DNA from: Ustilaginoidea virens
Lineage: Eukaryota; Ascomycota; Sordariomycetes; Hypocreales; Clavicipitaceae
DNA length: 64,000 bases
Direction: 5' to 3'
Assembly (NCBI RefSeq): GCF_000687475.1
Contig: NC_057318.1
Coordinates: 3,658,001 to 3,722,000, forward strand
How positions within the stretch are numbered: position 1 is the first letter of the stretch; each line of letters starts with the position of its first letter. A program made the position numbers and the translations under genes. Of this stretch, positions 12,030-23,000 are shown piece by piece. The notes below the pieces were generated by a model that worked only from the letters and a program-made list of their open reading frames with translations, was not told where the DNA came from and did no database searches.

Positions 12030-12790
12030 ATGACTTGGTTCCAGAAGCAGTTTACTCTGCCGGCCAAGTCTCGCGGTTCCTACCTCATAACCGACCAGGT
12101 AGTTGGTGCCCTTCCCGAGATACGAGACTACAAAGTCGGGTTGTTGAATTTATTTGCGCAACATACCAGTTGCGCGTTGAGCCTAAACGAGAACTGTGAG
12201 CCCAAGCCACGCGCCTGTTCCATGCCTCCTTCGCCCGCCTTCTCCTGGAAATGGATTTTTATCAAGGACCTGTAAAACTGAGAAAAGAGTCGCAGGGGAC
12301 GAGGATGTGCGGGCTGATATGAGCGATGCACTGGACCGTATTGCTCCGGCAGAAGGCCCCAAGGGAGAGGCTTTATACAGACACGAGTTAGTCAAGACGC
12401 TTGCACACCTAAAAAAAAAAAATAAAATAAAAGAAAGGAAAGAAAAGAGAAGCTCTGCTCTAACGTTTTACTTTGTCGCAGCGCCGAGGGTCCGGATGAC
12501 ATGCCGGTTAGAAGTTACAGCCCAGGCCAAAGTGATAGCAGCAGGACAACCCGGAGGCTAACTGGTCTGTCAACAGGCTCATATCAAGTCAGCCTTGATC
12601 GGCGCGAGCGTGACCATCCCTATCAAGGATGGAAAGCTAGTCAGTGAATGATCTGAACCAATTGCCAAGTCATGCACTGACAACTCTTCAATAGGCTACT
12701 GGGACATGGCAAGGCATCTGGTACCTTGAGTTCCGTACTAGCAAGCACCAACGGCGTATCATGGCCACTATTCAGGGGGAAAGATCATAG
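12030..12790 (+). CDS. YjbQ / UPF0047 family protein
   Basis: Small beta-rich enzyme-like protein of the YjbQ (UPF0047) family; a bacterial member shows weak thiamine-phosphate synthase activity, but the physiological role is unsettled. Five exons (12030..12195, 12296..12386, 12482..12506, 12577..12639, 12695..12790) give 146 residues, the usual family length. Family hallmarks: MTWFQKQFTLPAKSRGSY at the N-terminus, LLNLFAQHTSCALSLNEN with the conserved His-Thr-Ser-Cys, W(D)EDVRADM across intron 1, YRH plus DAEGPDDMPAHIKSALIG across introns 2 and 3, and GTWQGIWYLEFR. Exon 3 is only 25 bp. The frame is open upstream, and a start at 11862 would add 56 residues including a hydrophobic run (TAIALLLLLFVAFFPGLF); I prefer 12030 because it matches bacterial and fungal members. 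Confidence 0.88.
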
Positions 12791-12987
12791 ATGGGGGCAT
12801 CATCGAGCTGAGCGTTATTGGTCGCTTAATGAAAAACATTTCATTGAATGCAAAAAAAAGAAAAAAAAAACCATCTTTGTCTCATCATACGGCTCCATGT
12901 CAATGTCAAGGAGACGTGATTTGTCACCATTGCGCCTTAACACCATCGCATTTGCTTGCTGTATGTCCCAATGCAGCATTTCCCTGG

Positions 12988-13875
<888 letters not shown>

Positions 13876-15533
13876 TTTCAACAGAGAACAATTTCGGGGG
13901 TTGCCCGACAAGTTTGGACCAGACGGGTGCGAATCGTGATGAAAGCTTGCGCAGCAGGTTCCTTCCAAAGCAGCGTTATGCTTGAATGGGGCTGAATACC
14001 TCATGCGGCTGCGTAACAAACTGGAGAAGCCGCAGGCGCGCACGGCAAAGGGTTGCCATGAGGTTTGCTTCAGAGAAGTTGTGCATGCTCAGAGGTATTT
14101 CTCCCCATAAAGGAAGGCGGTGTAGTTTATACTTGTCCATTACACCCCGTACAGCCCACTGTAATTTCAGAGCGGCAAGGCAGGTAGCTACGTGTACCTA
14201 CCCAGTATTTTAAGGTATTTATTGACCCAAGGGTATGGACCAGCTCGGTACCTACCAGCGTCGTGATTATTAGCGACGAGCCTTTTGGACTCGATGCAAG
14301 TGCAATCTCTTGCATGCGCCGTTTTCCCCCCTCTTCTGCTTTATTTGCCTTTTTCATCAAGTTCGGCAACGCTCCCTGACTACCAGATACATTAGGTACC
14401 TACCTTCTAGGTACCTGCACTCAATAGTCCCGGGGAAACTTTGTCAGTAAACTTGCACTGTATTGTATAGGCGTTGCACGCTGTCGGCTTTTGGCCTGTT
14501 CTTCTTTCTTCCGGTAGTACTCCGAGCGGCATGCCGGCTTGAGGTGATCCTAGAGTGAGGCAGCGTACTCCGTATCCGCATGTTGGATGCTGATAAAGGA
14601 ATCACTGCGCACATGCAATGCTATGCAATGCACCTCAGCTCAGGTGACCCCACGCGCTGAAACCCCTGGTGAGCTACAGTACAGTACAGGTACTCCTACA
14701 GGCTGCAAAAGCCGGCAAACCTCCGGCTTCCCGCTTGAGAGTGTTGGGCCCGGCCAAAGCGGGCGTAGCAATCCGTTTGGCTGCCTGGCAGCTGCTGCCC
14801 CACGACCGAATCTTCTTTCTCGCGGAAGAGGAAACCGGTGAGCGGCGAAAACATGTCCGTACGGTTATAGCATCGACTTCTCATGCATGAGCATTCGGAG
14901 GTTGCCCCAGCTGCATATACCTCCTACTCCTAGGGTACCCAAGGAGGTATGTAGGCAGCAACTCAGCTCGCCCACAAGCTACGTAGGTACTGTAGCAGTG
15001 TGATCCGCTGCATTGCCACCCTTTTGACAAAGCTTGATTTTGGCCTGGAAAACCAAGCATGTACGATAACTTCGTATTCCAAGCCGACATCCGTTGAAAC
15101 GGGAGATTTGGTTGGAATGCTGGTGAGAGCATTGACTCCTTCCTACAGTCTGGTACCAGGTCACTACGCGGAGTACTCCGTACGTTCGTTCGCGCTTTCC
15201 CAAGTGTTCGTTCAGGTGCGACGTGAACCTAGTTACCCCGCCACCTTCCGTCTCCGGAAATCGCTGACACTCCACATCACCCACGCCAAAGTTTCAAACA
15301 GCAAGACTTTGGACGGTGGCTTCCGGATTTCCAGGCTGTCATGTCGAAGCCTGTTTACGAATGTCCCTCAAATCCAACACCTTTGCCCGCAATATCCACC
15401 ATCATTGGCCATCAGGAACCTCAGGAACCGCAGGAACCGCAGGATCCTTCTGTTCGACGCGCGTGCTCCCTGCTTTGCTGCCCAAGACAGCAGCCAAGCC
15501 TGTTGTCCTGCCTGTCGAACAGTGCCAGCCAAT
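13876..15533. other. Intergenic, 1.66 kb, divergent promoters
   Basis: Region between two divergent genes (CFIm25 on minus, unknown protein on plus). It contains TAGGTACCTA-like motifs at 14390-14420 and 14930-14990, GTACTCCGTA at 14565, and a palindromic GCGGAGTACTCCGTACG segment near 15168. A long frame open upstream of 15534 lacks conservation features and is treated as leader. Confidence 0.5.
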
Positions 15534-16964
15534 ATGAGTCCCGAAGGAACGAATGCCACTGCGAACGACGAGTTGGATTTCATGCACGTTCATTCCTCGT
15601 CATCGGACCAGGATTTCTCCATCTCGAAAGGGCTGGATTTCAGCATCAAGCCGGCGGATGACAACAGATCCTCAATTTCATCAGATAAAAGCGATTCGAA
15701 ACCACCAAGAAGCGCCATGCGACGGTCATCTAGCATTGCCAAAATCCCACAGAGTCCGAGACGAGTACGATTCGACTTCATGGGCGAAGAGGTCCTTCCG
15801 ACGTCATCTCCTCAGCCATTTGCCTTCATATCTGCGCGCATCTCTTCTCCCGAGCCGCTTGATGATAGGATTGATTGTGCCTCCAACCTTGCGACCGAAC
15901 CCGGTGAAGATGAAGAGGAGGAAACACTACCACGCAAAGTCTCGTCTTCAGACGCCCTGCGCGCTCTGTCGAGGGTCCCTTTGGAAGAGGATGGAACTGT
16001 CTGGACCGTGGTCAGCTGTGACTCGGATGACGCAGCAGTAGATGAAGCGTCACCGCCCACTGGGAGGAATAGTGTCGGCAAAACCGAGCGCAGCGAAACC
16101 TGTGCCATTACTACAGACCTGCCAACTGCCGCAGGCTCTCCGCCGACAGCGCGCAATGCTCCGTCATGTAATGTAAGCCAATCCACCCATGAGGTCGTCG
16201 CCAGCTCGATTAGCCCCGAACAAGATTCATCAGACGACGGCTTTCTTGCCATGGCTCGGCGCAAGGCACCTGCTCCATGCGTGTCTAGAACTCCAGAAAC
16301 GCCGAACTTGGCAAATCTGACTCAAAAGATTGGCGGAGACGAACGAAACAACCTGAATACAGGACAGCTGAACGGCATAAAGGCAAACACTTTGAAAGAC
16401 ACTACTACCCCTACCCCAAAGCCAGTCACACTGATACAGAGCGAGGACGAGTTATTTCATTTCGAAGAGGAAGGGTTGAAGTTTCCATTCGAGGCATCCA
16501 AGCGAGACGAGCCTGTGGAGCAGGAGCAGCTCGAAGCAGATGATTCTGACCACGATATCGCGACAGCGCCCGACGCCGAGCCGATCAGTCTGTACGCGAC
16601 ATCGCCTGCCGTTGCAATCGCCCGACCAAGAGAACGAGATGCGGAGGAGTCATTACCGTCGCGACCAAAATTCCAGGCGGGCACCGTGGGCTCCTACAAA
16701 GGCAAGCCGCTCGTCATGCCTGTCATGCGAAACCCTGATATTCTGGCAAAGCTCGAATCTACCGAGCCAGTCGGCCCTCTAACAGGGAGCGTACACGATC
16801 GTTACCCGGTAGAAGAGGACTTCAAACCCAGCACCCTTCAGACTTGCATCAGTCAAGGCGTAGTCGTCAGTGCTCCCAGAAGCTTCAGCGAAATGCTCAT
16901 CTTAGAGGACATGATGAAATCTGCCAAAAGGCAATCGACAAGTCCTGGGGCGCATCCACAGTGA
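15534..16964 (+). CDS. Conserved-looking unknown protein with RVxF-type PP1 docking motif
   Basis: Intronless 476-residue protein, family not recognised. It is acidic, Ser/Pro-rich and largely disordered by composition. Visible features: Ser-rich acidic N-terminus; basic SAMRRSSSIAKIPQSPRRVRFDF (about residues 60-82) containing RVRF, a good match to the protein phosphatase 1 docking motif, flanked by phosphorylatable Ser; several acidic SDD/EED patches; and a better-ordered C-terminus starting at RPKFQAGTVGSYKGKPL, then MRNPDILAKLESTEPVGPL and SFSEMLILEDMMKSAK. The ATG at 15534 was chosen because the frame upstream, though open to 15000, is translated from promoter-like DNA with dispersed motifs. 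A role as a PP1 regulator is inference from the motif only. Confidence 0.7.
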   Translation: MSPEGTNATANDELDFMHVHSSSSDQDFSISKGLDFSIKPADDNRSSISSDKSDSKPPRSAMRRSSSIAKIPQSPRRVRFDFMGEEVLPTSSPQPFAFISARISSPEPLDDRIDCASNLATEPGEDEEEETLPRKVSSSDALRALSRVPLEEDGTVWTVVSCDSDDAAVDEASPPTGRNSVGKTERSETCAITTDLPTAAGSPPTARNAPSCNVSQSTHEVVASSISPEQDSSDDGFLAMARRKAPAPCVSRTPETPNLANLTQKIGGDERNNLNTGQLNGIKANTLKDTTTPTPKPVTLIQSEDELFHFEEEGLKFPFEASKRDEPVEQEQLEADDSDHDIATAPDAEPISLYATSPAVAIARPRERDAEESLPSRPKFQAGTVGSYKGKPLVMPVMRNPDILAKLESTEPVGPLTGSVHDRYPVEEDFKPSTLQTCISQGVVVSAPRSFSEMLILEDMMKSAKRQSTSPGAHPQ

Positions 16965-17650
16965 CGGATGGATGTTATATTCAACGAGAAGTTTACCTGT
17001 TTTTGTTCCTTTGTTTGGGGGATTGGGGCTTTGGAAGACAAAATGGAAAGAACAAGGATCAAATCACATACAGGAGAAAGCGAGCATAGTAACGGCGTTT
17101 GATTTGGGAATTTCGGGGAGGTAGATATATTTATTGGCAAGGGCAACCGTTAGCCGAAACTTTAGGCCTTGAATCATTCAGTATGCTCGAGGCAACATGG
17201 AAAGTTGGCCGACGGGCATTTGGCCACGGTCCATGAAGGAAGTAATCTTAGACGGCATCAACGCTAATCGAGCAGGCATGGGAAAGACGTTTGTCAGTGA
17301 CGGGTAGCTTTAGAAATAAGCTTATTGGCCGAGACAATACTAATGGTGTAGATTCGGGCTTGTCGCTATCAAGCTTTCTTGTAATAGAATATTTCAACTT
17401 GAGTGTGATGACCCTCATTCCAGAGTCCAGAGTCCAGAGTCCAGAGTCCAGAGTCCAGAGTCCAGAGTTCAGAGTTCAGAAGTCTGCGAGGTTTGCTGGT
17501 TGGCGAAGTATCTCTGTACCGAGGTTATTACTCAAAGCGCCACACGCCCATGCTGACTGAGCACCAGACAGCCGACATCACCTCTCCAACGGCAAGCTGT
17601 GACTGACTAGACATTCTCACTCCAACGCACTGACAAGTTCTTCTGTGACC
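16965..17650. other. Intergenic, 0.69 kb
   Basis: Holds the terminator of the RVxF-motif gene and the promoter of PET100. A 7-base tandem repeat (CCAGAGT) occupies 17421-17479. Nothing else is recognised. Confidence 0.5.
17421..17479. repeat. Tandem repeat of CCAGAGT
   Basis: About eight copies of a 7-base unit, the last ones degenerating to TCAGAGT, about 170 bp upstream of the PET100 start codon. Confidence 0.85.
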
Positions 17651-18010
17651 ATGGGCGGCATTAATCTGGAAATCTTCAAAGTATGAAACCCCCGGCGTAA
17701 GCCACGAGCGGCAAGCCTCGCTGACCGCAAGCTTTCTCGGCAGTTCGGTTTGTACGTCATGTTCCCCATCGGCATCATGTACCATTTCGGCACGAACCTC
17801 GATAGCCGCTTCTCCGTGCCGAATTTCTACCCTAAACCCGAGGAGTGTAACAGACTCCCCCGCGACAGAGACGAGGTGAAGGCCGAGTATGAGCGTATCA
17901 TAGCGCGGCAGAGGTTCCGGCAAGCCCAGCTTCAGGATGAGCAACGCCAACGCACCTTGTTGAAGGGCAACCAAAGCGACGGCAACGACTCTAGAAACGT
18001 TGACGATTGA
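17651..18010 (+). CDS. PET100: PET100-type cytochrome c oxidase assembly protein
   Basis: Small inner-membrane chaperone that helps assemble cytochrome c oxidase. Exon 1 (17651..17680) codes only ten residues, MGGINLEIFK; the intron is 63 bp (GTATGA...CAG); exon 2 is 17744..18010. Total 98 residues. The family's N-terminal pattern is complete across the junction: NLEIFK then FGLYVMFPIGIMYHFGTNLD, a single transmembrane segment at about residues 11-26, then RFSVPNFYPKPEECNRLP, and a charged helix (DEVKAEYERIIARQRFRQAQLQDEQ). Without the tiny first exon the start would be missed. The gene is convergent with the TACO1-like gene, 305 bp apart. Confidence 0.92.
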
Positions 18011-18315
18011 AGATTCCAGGGGGAGAAACAACTGGCTTGTTTGGGTACCGAATGCCAGGGAATGTACGCCAGATGTCTGGGAATGTACGATATGGGTGGC
18101 GGACTGGACGGGCCCAACTACCGTGTACAAAACAACGAGGACAACGTATGCATGGATCGGCGTTTGTATTTTGTTGGAAGAGAATGGAGGCGGGGAACAC
18201 GGAACAGTCCCTTCTACGAACCCCAATTGCCAAGTATCGGAAACGGCGGAGGGTCTCCATTACTATTGTTATCATCGTCATCAGCATCATCATTTTCTTT
18301 TTGGGTATCTTGCTA
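18011..18315. other. Convergent 3' intergenic, PET100 / TACO1
   Basis: A 305 bp stretch holding both 3' untranslated regions, with a T/C-rich and CATCAT-rich segment at 18262-18300. No coding signal or clear terminator hairpin is seen. Confidence 0.4.
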
Positions 18316-19383
18316 TCAGACATCTACATTCCTCTCCAGCTTCTCCCAATTCTCTTTTGTGATGTTTCCTTGTCGCACGTTGGCATAAATAGCCTTGACC
18401 TCGGGGTACTCTCGCAGCGCAGTGAGCAGAGCATCCAAGCTTTTCACGCATGCCAAGGAGTCGATTGCGGTCTTGGTGTCCTCATTCGCAGACCAAATGA
18501 TGTCGGATTCAGTCACTTCAAGGCTAAACCGTTTCGACAAAGCCTCTGTAATCACCATCAATTGCGCCGGCTGCGTCCAAGCGAGGAAGCCTTCCCCCGG
18601 CAACTCTTGTACGTCTTCTGCGCCATCGTGCTCAATGGCCTCCTCCAATACATCTGACAAGGTTGGACTTTGCTGTCCGCTCCTTAGCGTGATCCTGCCT
18701 CGTCTGGAAAAGTAAAACGACGTCGACCCGACGACGCCTCCAGCCTTCTTTACAACGTTTCTAAGGTCGTGTAATGTGCGGTTTTTATTGTCAGTCTCGA
18801 CGTCGGCAATGAGGGCCATGTCGGGCGGCATGAGGACTTCAAAGGTCATGGATTCCAGCTTCGCTCCGGTGGATGAGCGGCCTTGGCCCCGAGCTATTGC
18901 TGCCTGTACGAGCGATTTGGGGACACCGGCTGCGGGGGGACGGTTTAGTACCTCTTTTGTTTCTGAGTTTGGTATCTGACGTTGTGGGGGGGGCACGGCG
19001 GCTAGGTAGCACTACCTTTGGTCGCCGCCGCCATGGCGTTTGCCAGCTGAGGGTTGAACCGGACATCTTCGCCATACACTTGAGAATTCGCTTTAGCGCA
19101 GCACAACGTGGAATCCGCTGCGCTTGAGCAGGTTGAGCTACTCACTCCGAGAGTACATGGCAATAAGCCTAGTAAACTCCGTCCGCTCCGACATCTTCTT
19201 CTTGTCCGTGACAGCTTTGATGTGTTTCGTCTTGGACCATTTGTTGTGTCCAGCTAGCGACCGTGGTGAAGTGGTGAAGGAGCGGAAGCATCGTTGGCGG
19301 ACGGGTCGTGGCGCCAGCATGACATGTGCCGTCGAAAACAAGGCCCTCGACGGCGAGGCAAAAGAGCATTGCGTTGTCGCCAT
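18316..19383 (-). CDS. TACO1: TACO1 / YebC family mitochondrial translation factor
   Basis: Mitochondrial YebC-family protein; the mammalian member promotes translation of COX1, and bacterial relatives relieve ribosome stalling. Exons 19146..19383, 19016..19078 and 18316..18929 give 304 residues. The N-terminus (about 1-42) is basic and Ser-rich (RPVRQRCFRSFTTSPRSL), typical of a mitochondrial presequence, followed by the family signature AGHNKWSKTKHIKAVTDKKK. Exon 2 supplies MYGEDVRFNPQLANAMAAATK, and exon 3 continues AGVPKSLVQAAIARGQG, then EVLMPPDMALIADVETDNKNRT and the GSTSFYFSRRGRI block. The C-terminal domain contains ENWEKLE. Intron 2 uses a CCCCCCGCAG acceptor; the frame also stays open upstream of it, but the spliced form fits the family without a gap. 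Start 19383 gives the presequence. Confidence 0.93.
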
Positions 19384-20090
19384 GCTGAAGCTTTGAGCTG
19401 AGGCTTTGATCTGGAGCTTCTGGGGGAGGTTGTTTCGGTTTGTCCTTTCGCGTGGAGGTGCTGGAGATGGACCCCGGGGTTCTGTACTCGGCAAGGCATC
19501 TGCAACGTTGAAGTCTGGTTCTATGTATCAGTTGATATGGTGGTGCTTTGGTGAGTTGGCTGGGGATAAGGCTGACGAAAGACGGGAGGCAATGGTGGCG
19601 TTGATTGGCTGATTACATGTAGTTGGTTGGCTCCTGCCCCTGCTGTTGCACCAAAGTGTGACGCCACACAATGCGTGACTTTATTGGGTATTATATAATC
19701 CGTACTGCGATACCTGCCCCTGCCCCTGGGAGCCAAACTCCATATATCTTGGGTTATCTTGGGTACTTGCTTGGGTACATGCTTGGGTACATGTATGCTG
19801 GTTCTTGGGCTCGTTAGCGCCGTGTCCCTTTCAGTGCTGCTCACCCGCCCCCGCTGACTTAGGTCAACTTAGGTCTGGTACCTTAGGTACCTAATGTACA
19901 TGCCAACGGTCGGCCCCAGCTTCCATCCACCAGACATCAATTTGATCGCATCACACATGCACCAACCCCTACACTCTTCATCCCCTCAATCCCCTTACAT
20001 GGCAGCTTGACGCCGTGCGAGCGGCTGCCCAACTTGCCATCAGCTCCGTCCCGCTTAGCTACGTGCACGCCGGCGTGACTCATTGCGTCC
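19384..20090. promoter_or_regulatory. Divergent promoter region, TACO1 / Laa1-like
   Basis: A 707 bp gap between divergent start codons. Contains an imperfect repeat of TTGGGTAC at 19747-19797 and TAGGTACCTA-like motifs at 19857-19893. No canonical promoter element is identified. Confidence 0.45.
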
Positions 20091-23000
20091 ATGCCGTCCA
20101 AGCCGGAGCCTGAAGCTCCTATAGAGCAGCAGCTTGCTGTCCAAGCTCTCGCCGAAAGCGCAACCGGCCCCGAATCCACAAACGCAACTCCAGAGCTCCA
20201 TCTCTCAAACCTACAAGCTCTGCCGACCGAACATCAGGAACTGTTCCTTCTCAAGTTCGTGTCCGACTTGAAAAGGCACGTTTTGGGACTGGACGGCGAT
20301 GGCTGCACCGCCCAGCAGTTGTACCTGAAGAAGGAAATCTTTCAGATCATCAATCTTTCGGCCCCGGCGCCATGTCGAGTAATCAGGAATAGCTTGGGGA
20401 GATGCTTGGCTCACATCTTCGGTAAAGGAGATCGCAAGCTTCTGTTCGAGACCATAAACGACTTGATTTCGATAATATCCGGAAGCAAGGCCAAGTCGGA
20501 GGGTGAGACGCGGTCGAGACATGCCGCAGTCTTGTGCCTGGGGGATGTCTTCGCCGCCGCCGGGGACAGTGCCATTGGACTGCACCAGCTGGCATGCACT
20601 ACGTCGCTCAAGCTCTTAAAGTCCGCATCCAGCAATGCCGGCCTTCGCGCGGCCGTGCTCAGCACTCTGGCCAAGGTGGTCACCATGGTGGAAGGTAGCA
20701 TGGATGAAGGAATATCCAGGGACATATGGAAACAAGGACGTAACCTGGTTGCATCTGACAAAGGTTCGCTGGTAGTTGCATCGGCTTGTCGGTGTCTCAA
20801 GGCGCTTGCCAGGAACACCTCGTACTTTCGCAACTCGGCCGACCTGGATAAGCTGGAAGCGGCGCTGCTCAAAGCTGCAGACTCGTCGTCAGCTCAAGTG
20901 AGGCATGCCGTTGCCGACTGTTTTGCCGAGGCGCTGGTGCAGGGATATTCCGCCAACGGAACCGCAGAAGCCTTCAGTAGCAAAAAGGCAAAGACGAGGC
21001 TGAAGCGCTCCTCCACCCACCCTGCCATTGTGCATATCAATGAGGACGACGAACAGCTTCCGTCCCGGGCAGCCAGCCCTGCTCCAAGTGGGAAACGTGC
21101 ACAGGATCTCGCCCTGTCCCTAGCTGACATGCTCAAGATACTCGCCCAGCAGTACGTCAAACCGTCAGCATCAAACAAAACCCGTGCCACCATCGGAATC
21201 TGTTACGGGAAACTCTTCCGTCGCCTAGGCGAACGCACTGTGCAAACCAGGTACCTGCAAATCGTGGAGGGCTTGTCCGTTGATCTTCTTAGCCACTCGA
21301 CCATCAACAATAACCGCTATCGCCTCTTAATCACCAGACGGATAGTTGATACCATTATCCATGATGTTATCGGACGAGACATCCTGGGGGAGTCTAGTCG
21401 AATCTCGGCCGCCGAGTCCATAGTGGCCAACATCCTCAAGAACTACCCTCAAGCCCTTCCTGAACGGCCGGAGCCTTCCAAGCAGGCTTTGATTACCGCT
21501 CTCCGGGCCATTGCCTCGCTCATTGCAACGTTGGGCTCGGCATCTAACAGGTTCGCCGAATCATGCCGAGACGGGCTTATCCAGGTTCTTCAGCATCCCA
21601 GCTACTCCGTACAAGTGTTTGCATCCTACTGCATGAAGGCGCTTGTCCTAGCTTGCCCTCAGCAGCTGCTTCCATGCCTTTCGGTGTGCATGAACAGCCT
21701 TACCAGAGAGCTTTCGCTGCTGAGCGGAGGCCGCAATTCTCCGCGACGATGTCTCGGGTTTGCCCATGGACTTGCGGCGACACTGAGCGCTAGTCCTGCC
21801 CGACCGCTTTACGGATCTTTGGACATTAACAGTCGCGTTCTCACCATGGCTACAAATCTTCTAAAGTCCAGTAGCCAGTCAGAGCTGAGAGTTTCGAGTA
21901 TCCAAATCCAGGTCGCTTGGATCCTCATCGGGGGTCTCATGTCGCTCGGTCCAAATTTTGTCAAGATCCATCTCTCCCAGCTTTTGCTTCTCTGGAAGAA
22001 TGCCCTACCCAAACCTCTCGCAAAGGACAACACATCCGCCAGAAGCCTTCTTGAGGCGTCGTTTCTGACACATGTCCGAGAATGTGCCCTGGGATCCATC
22101 CTGTCTTTTCTGGAGTCTAACAGCCGACTGTTGACAGTTGATGTTTCAAAAAGGATTGCCGCCATGCTTCAGAGCACCACGGCCTTTCTGAGGACGCTGC
22201 CGTTCAAGAAGACTACGGAGGACATATCTCAACGATTGACTCCGGCAGTTCAGCTACTCGACCTGGATATGATGGTTCAGCGTCGTGTGCTCCAGTGCTA
22301 CATCAAGCTCATCAATTTGAGCCCTGCTGGGGGAAGCGAAGCCCTCCTGCAGTCGAACCTCCTGACTCTCGCCATATCTCTCTTTGCGGACCCGGAGAAT
22401 TACTCGCCGAGTTCTCTGAGCGCATCGATTGCAAATGCAGCCGGCGCGTTCGATTCCATCTGGGATGTTGGAGACAACACTGGCTTTGGAATTACAGGTC
22501 TGGTCTCGGGCTTCGATGTGAAACCGCTACCAGGCCAGCAGGACGCCTCCTCGGAAGACGGCGCGATTGAACTCGGTGGCCCGGAGGATCTAATCGACAA
22601 CCTCCTGAAGTCTCCCGTTTGCGGAAGTCTCGAACACGATGCGTCCATGCTGTACATTGGCGGCACGGACAATCAACCCATGCGTCCTGATCCGCCCGCG
22701 ACAGAAGTCGTCAACAATGCCATACAGCTGTTCGCCTTTGTCTTCCCTCTCACTCCAGCCAAGGTGCAAGAGAGCGTCTTGGAGCAGATCAAGACTTTTG
22801 CTTCTGCAGGCCTCCTCCAACGAGATTCTGGGCGTAAAGCTGCCATCCATGTCAACGTTGCTCTTGCCATTTTGCTCAGCATGAAGGTGGCTGTGAAAGA
22901 GACCCAGTCGCCGTCCGGAAGTGTCTCTGACCTTGCGGTCGAACGTTTGCTGCAAGATATTGTTCGGGACTTTGTGCTGGACCACGACCAGTACGTACGC

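Noticed and set aside
15000..15533. In-frame N-terminal extension of the RVxF-motif protein
   Set aside because: The first ATG-like region overlaps promoter-type DNA with TACGGAGTA motifs; the extra residues have no acidic or Ser-rich texture like the body.
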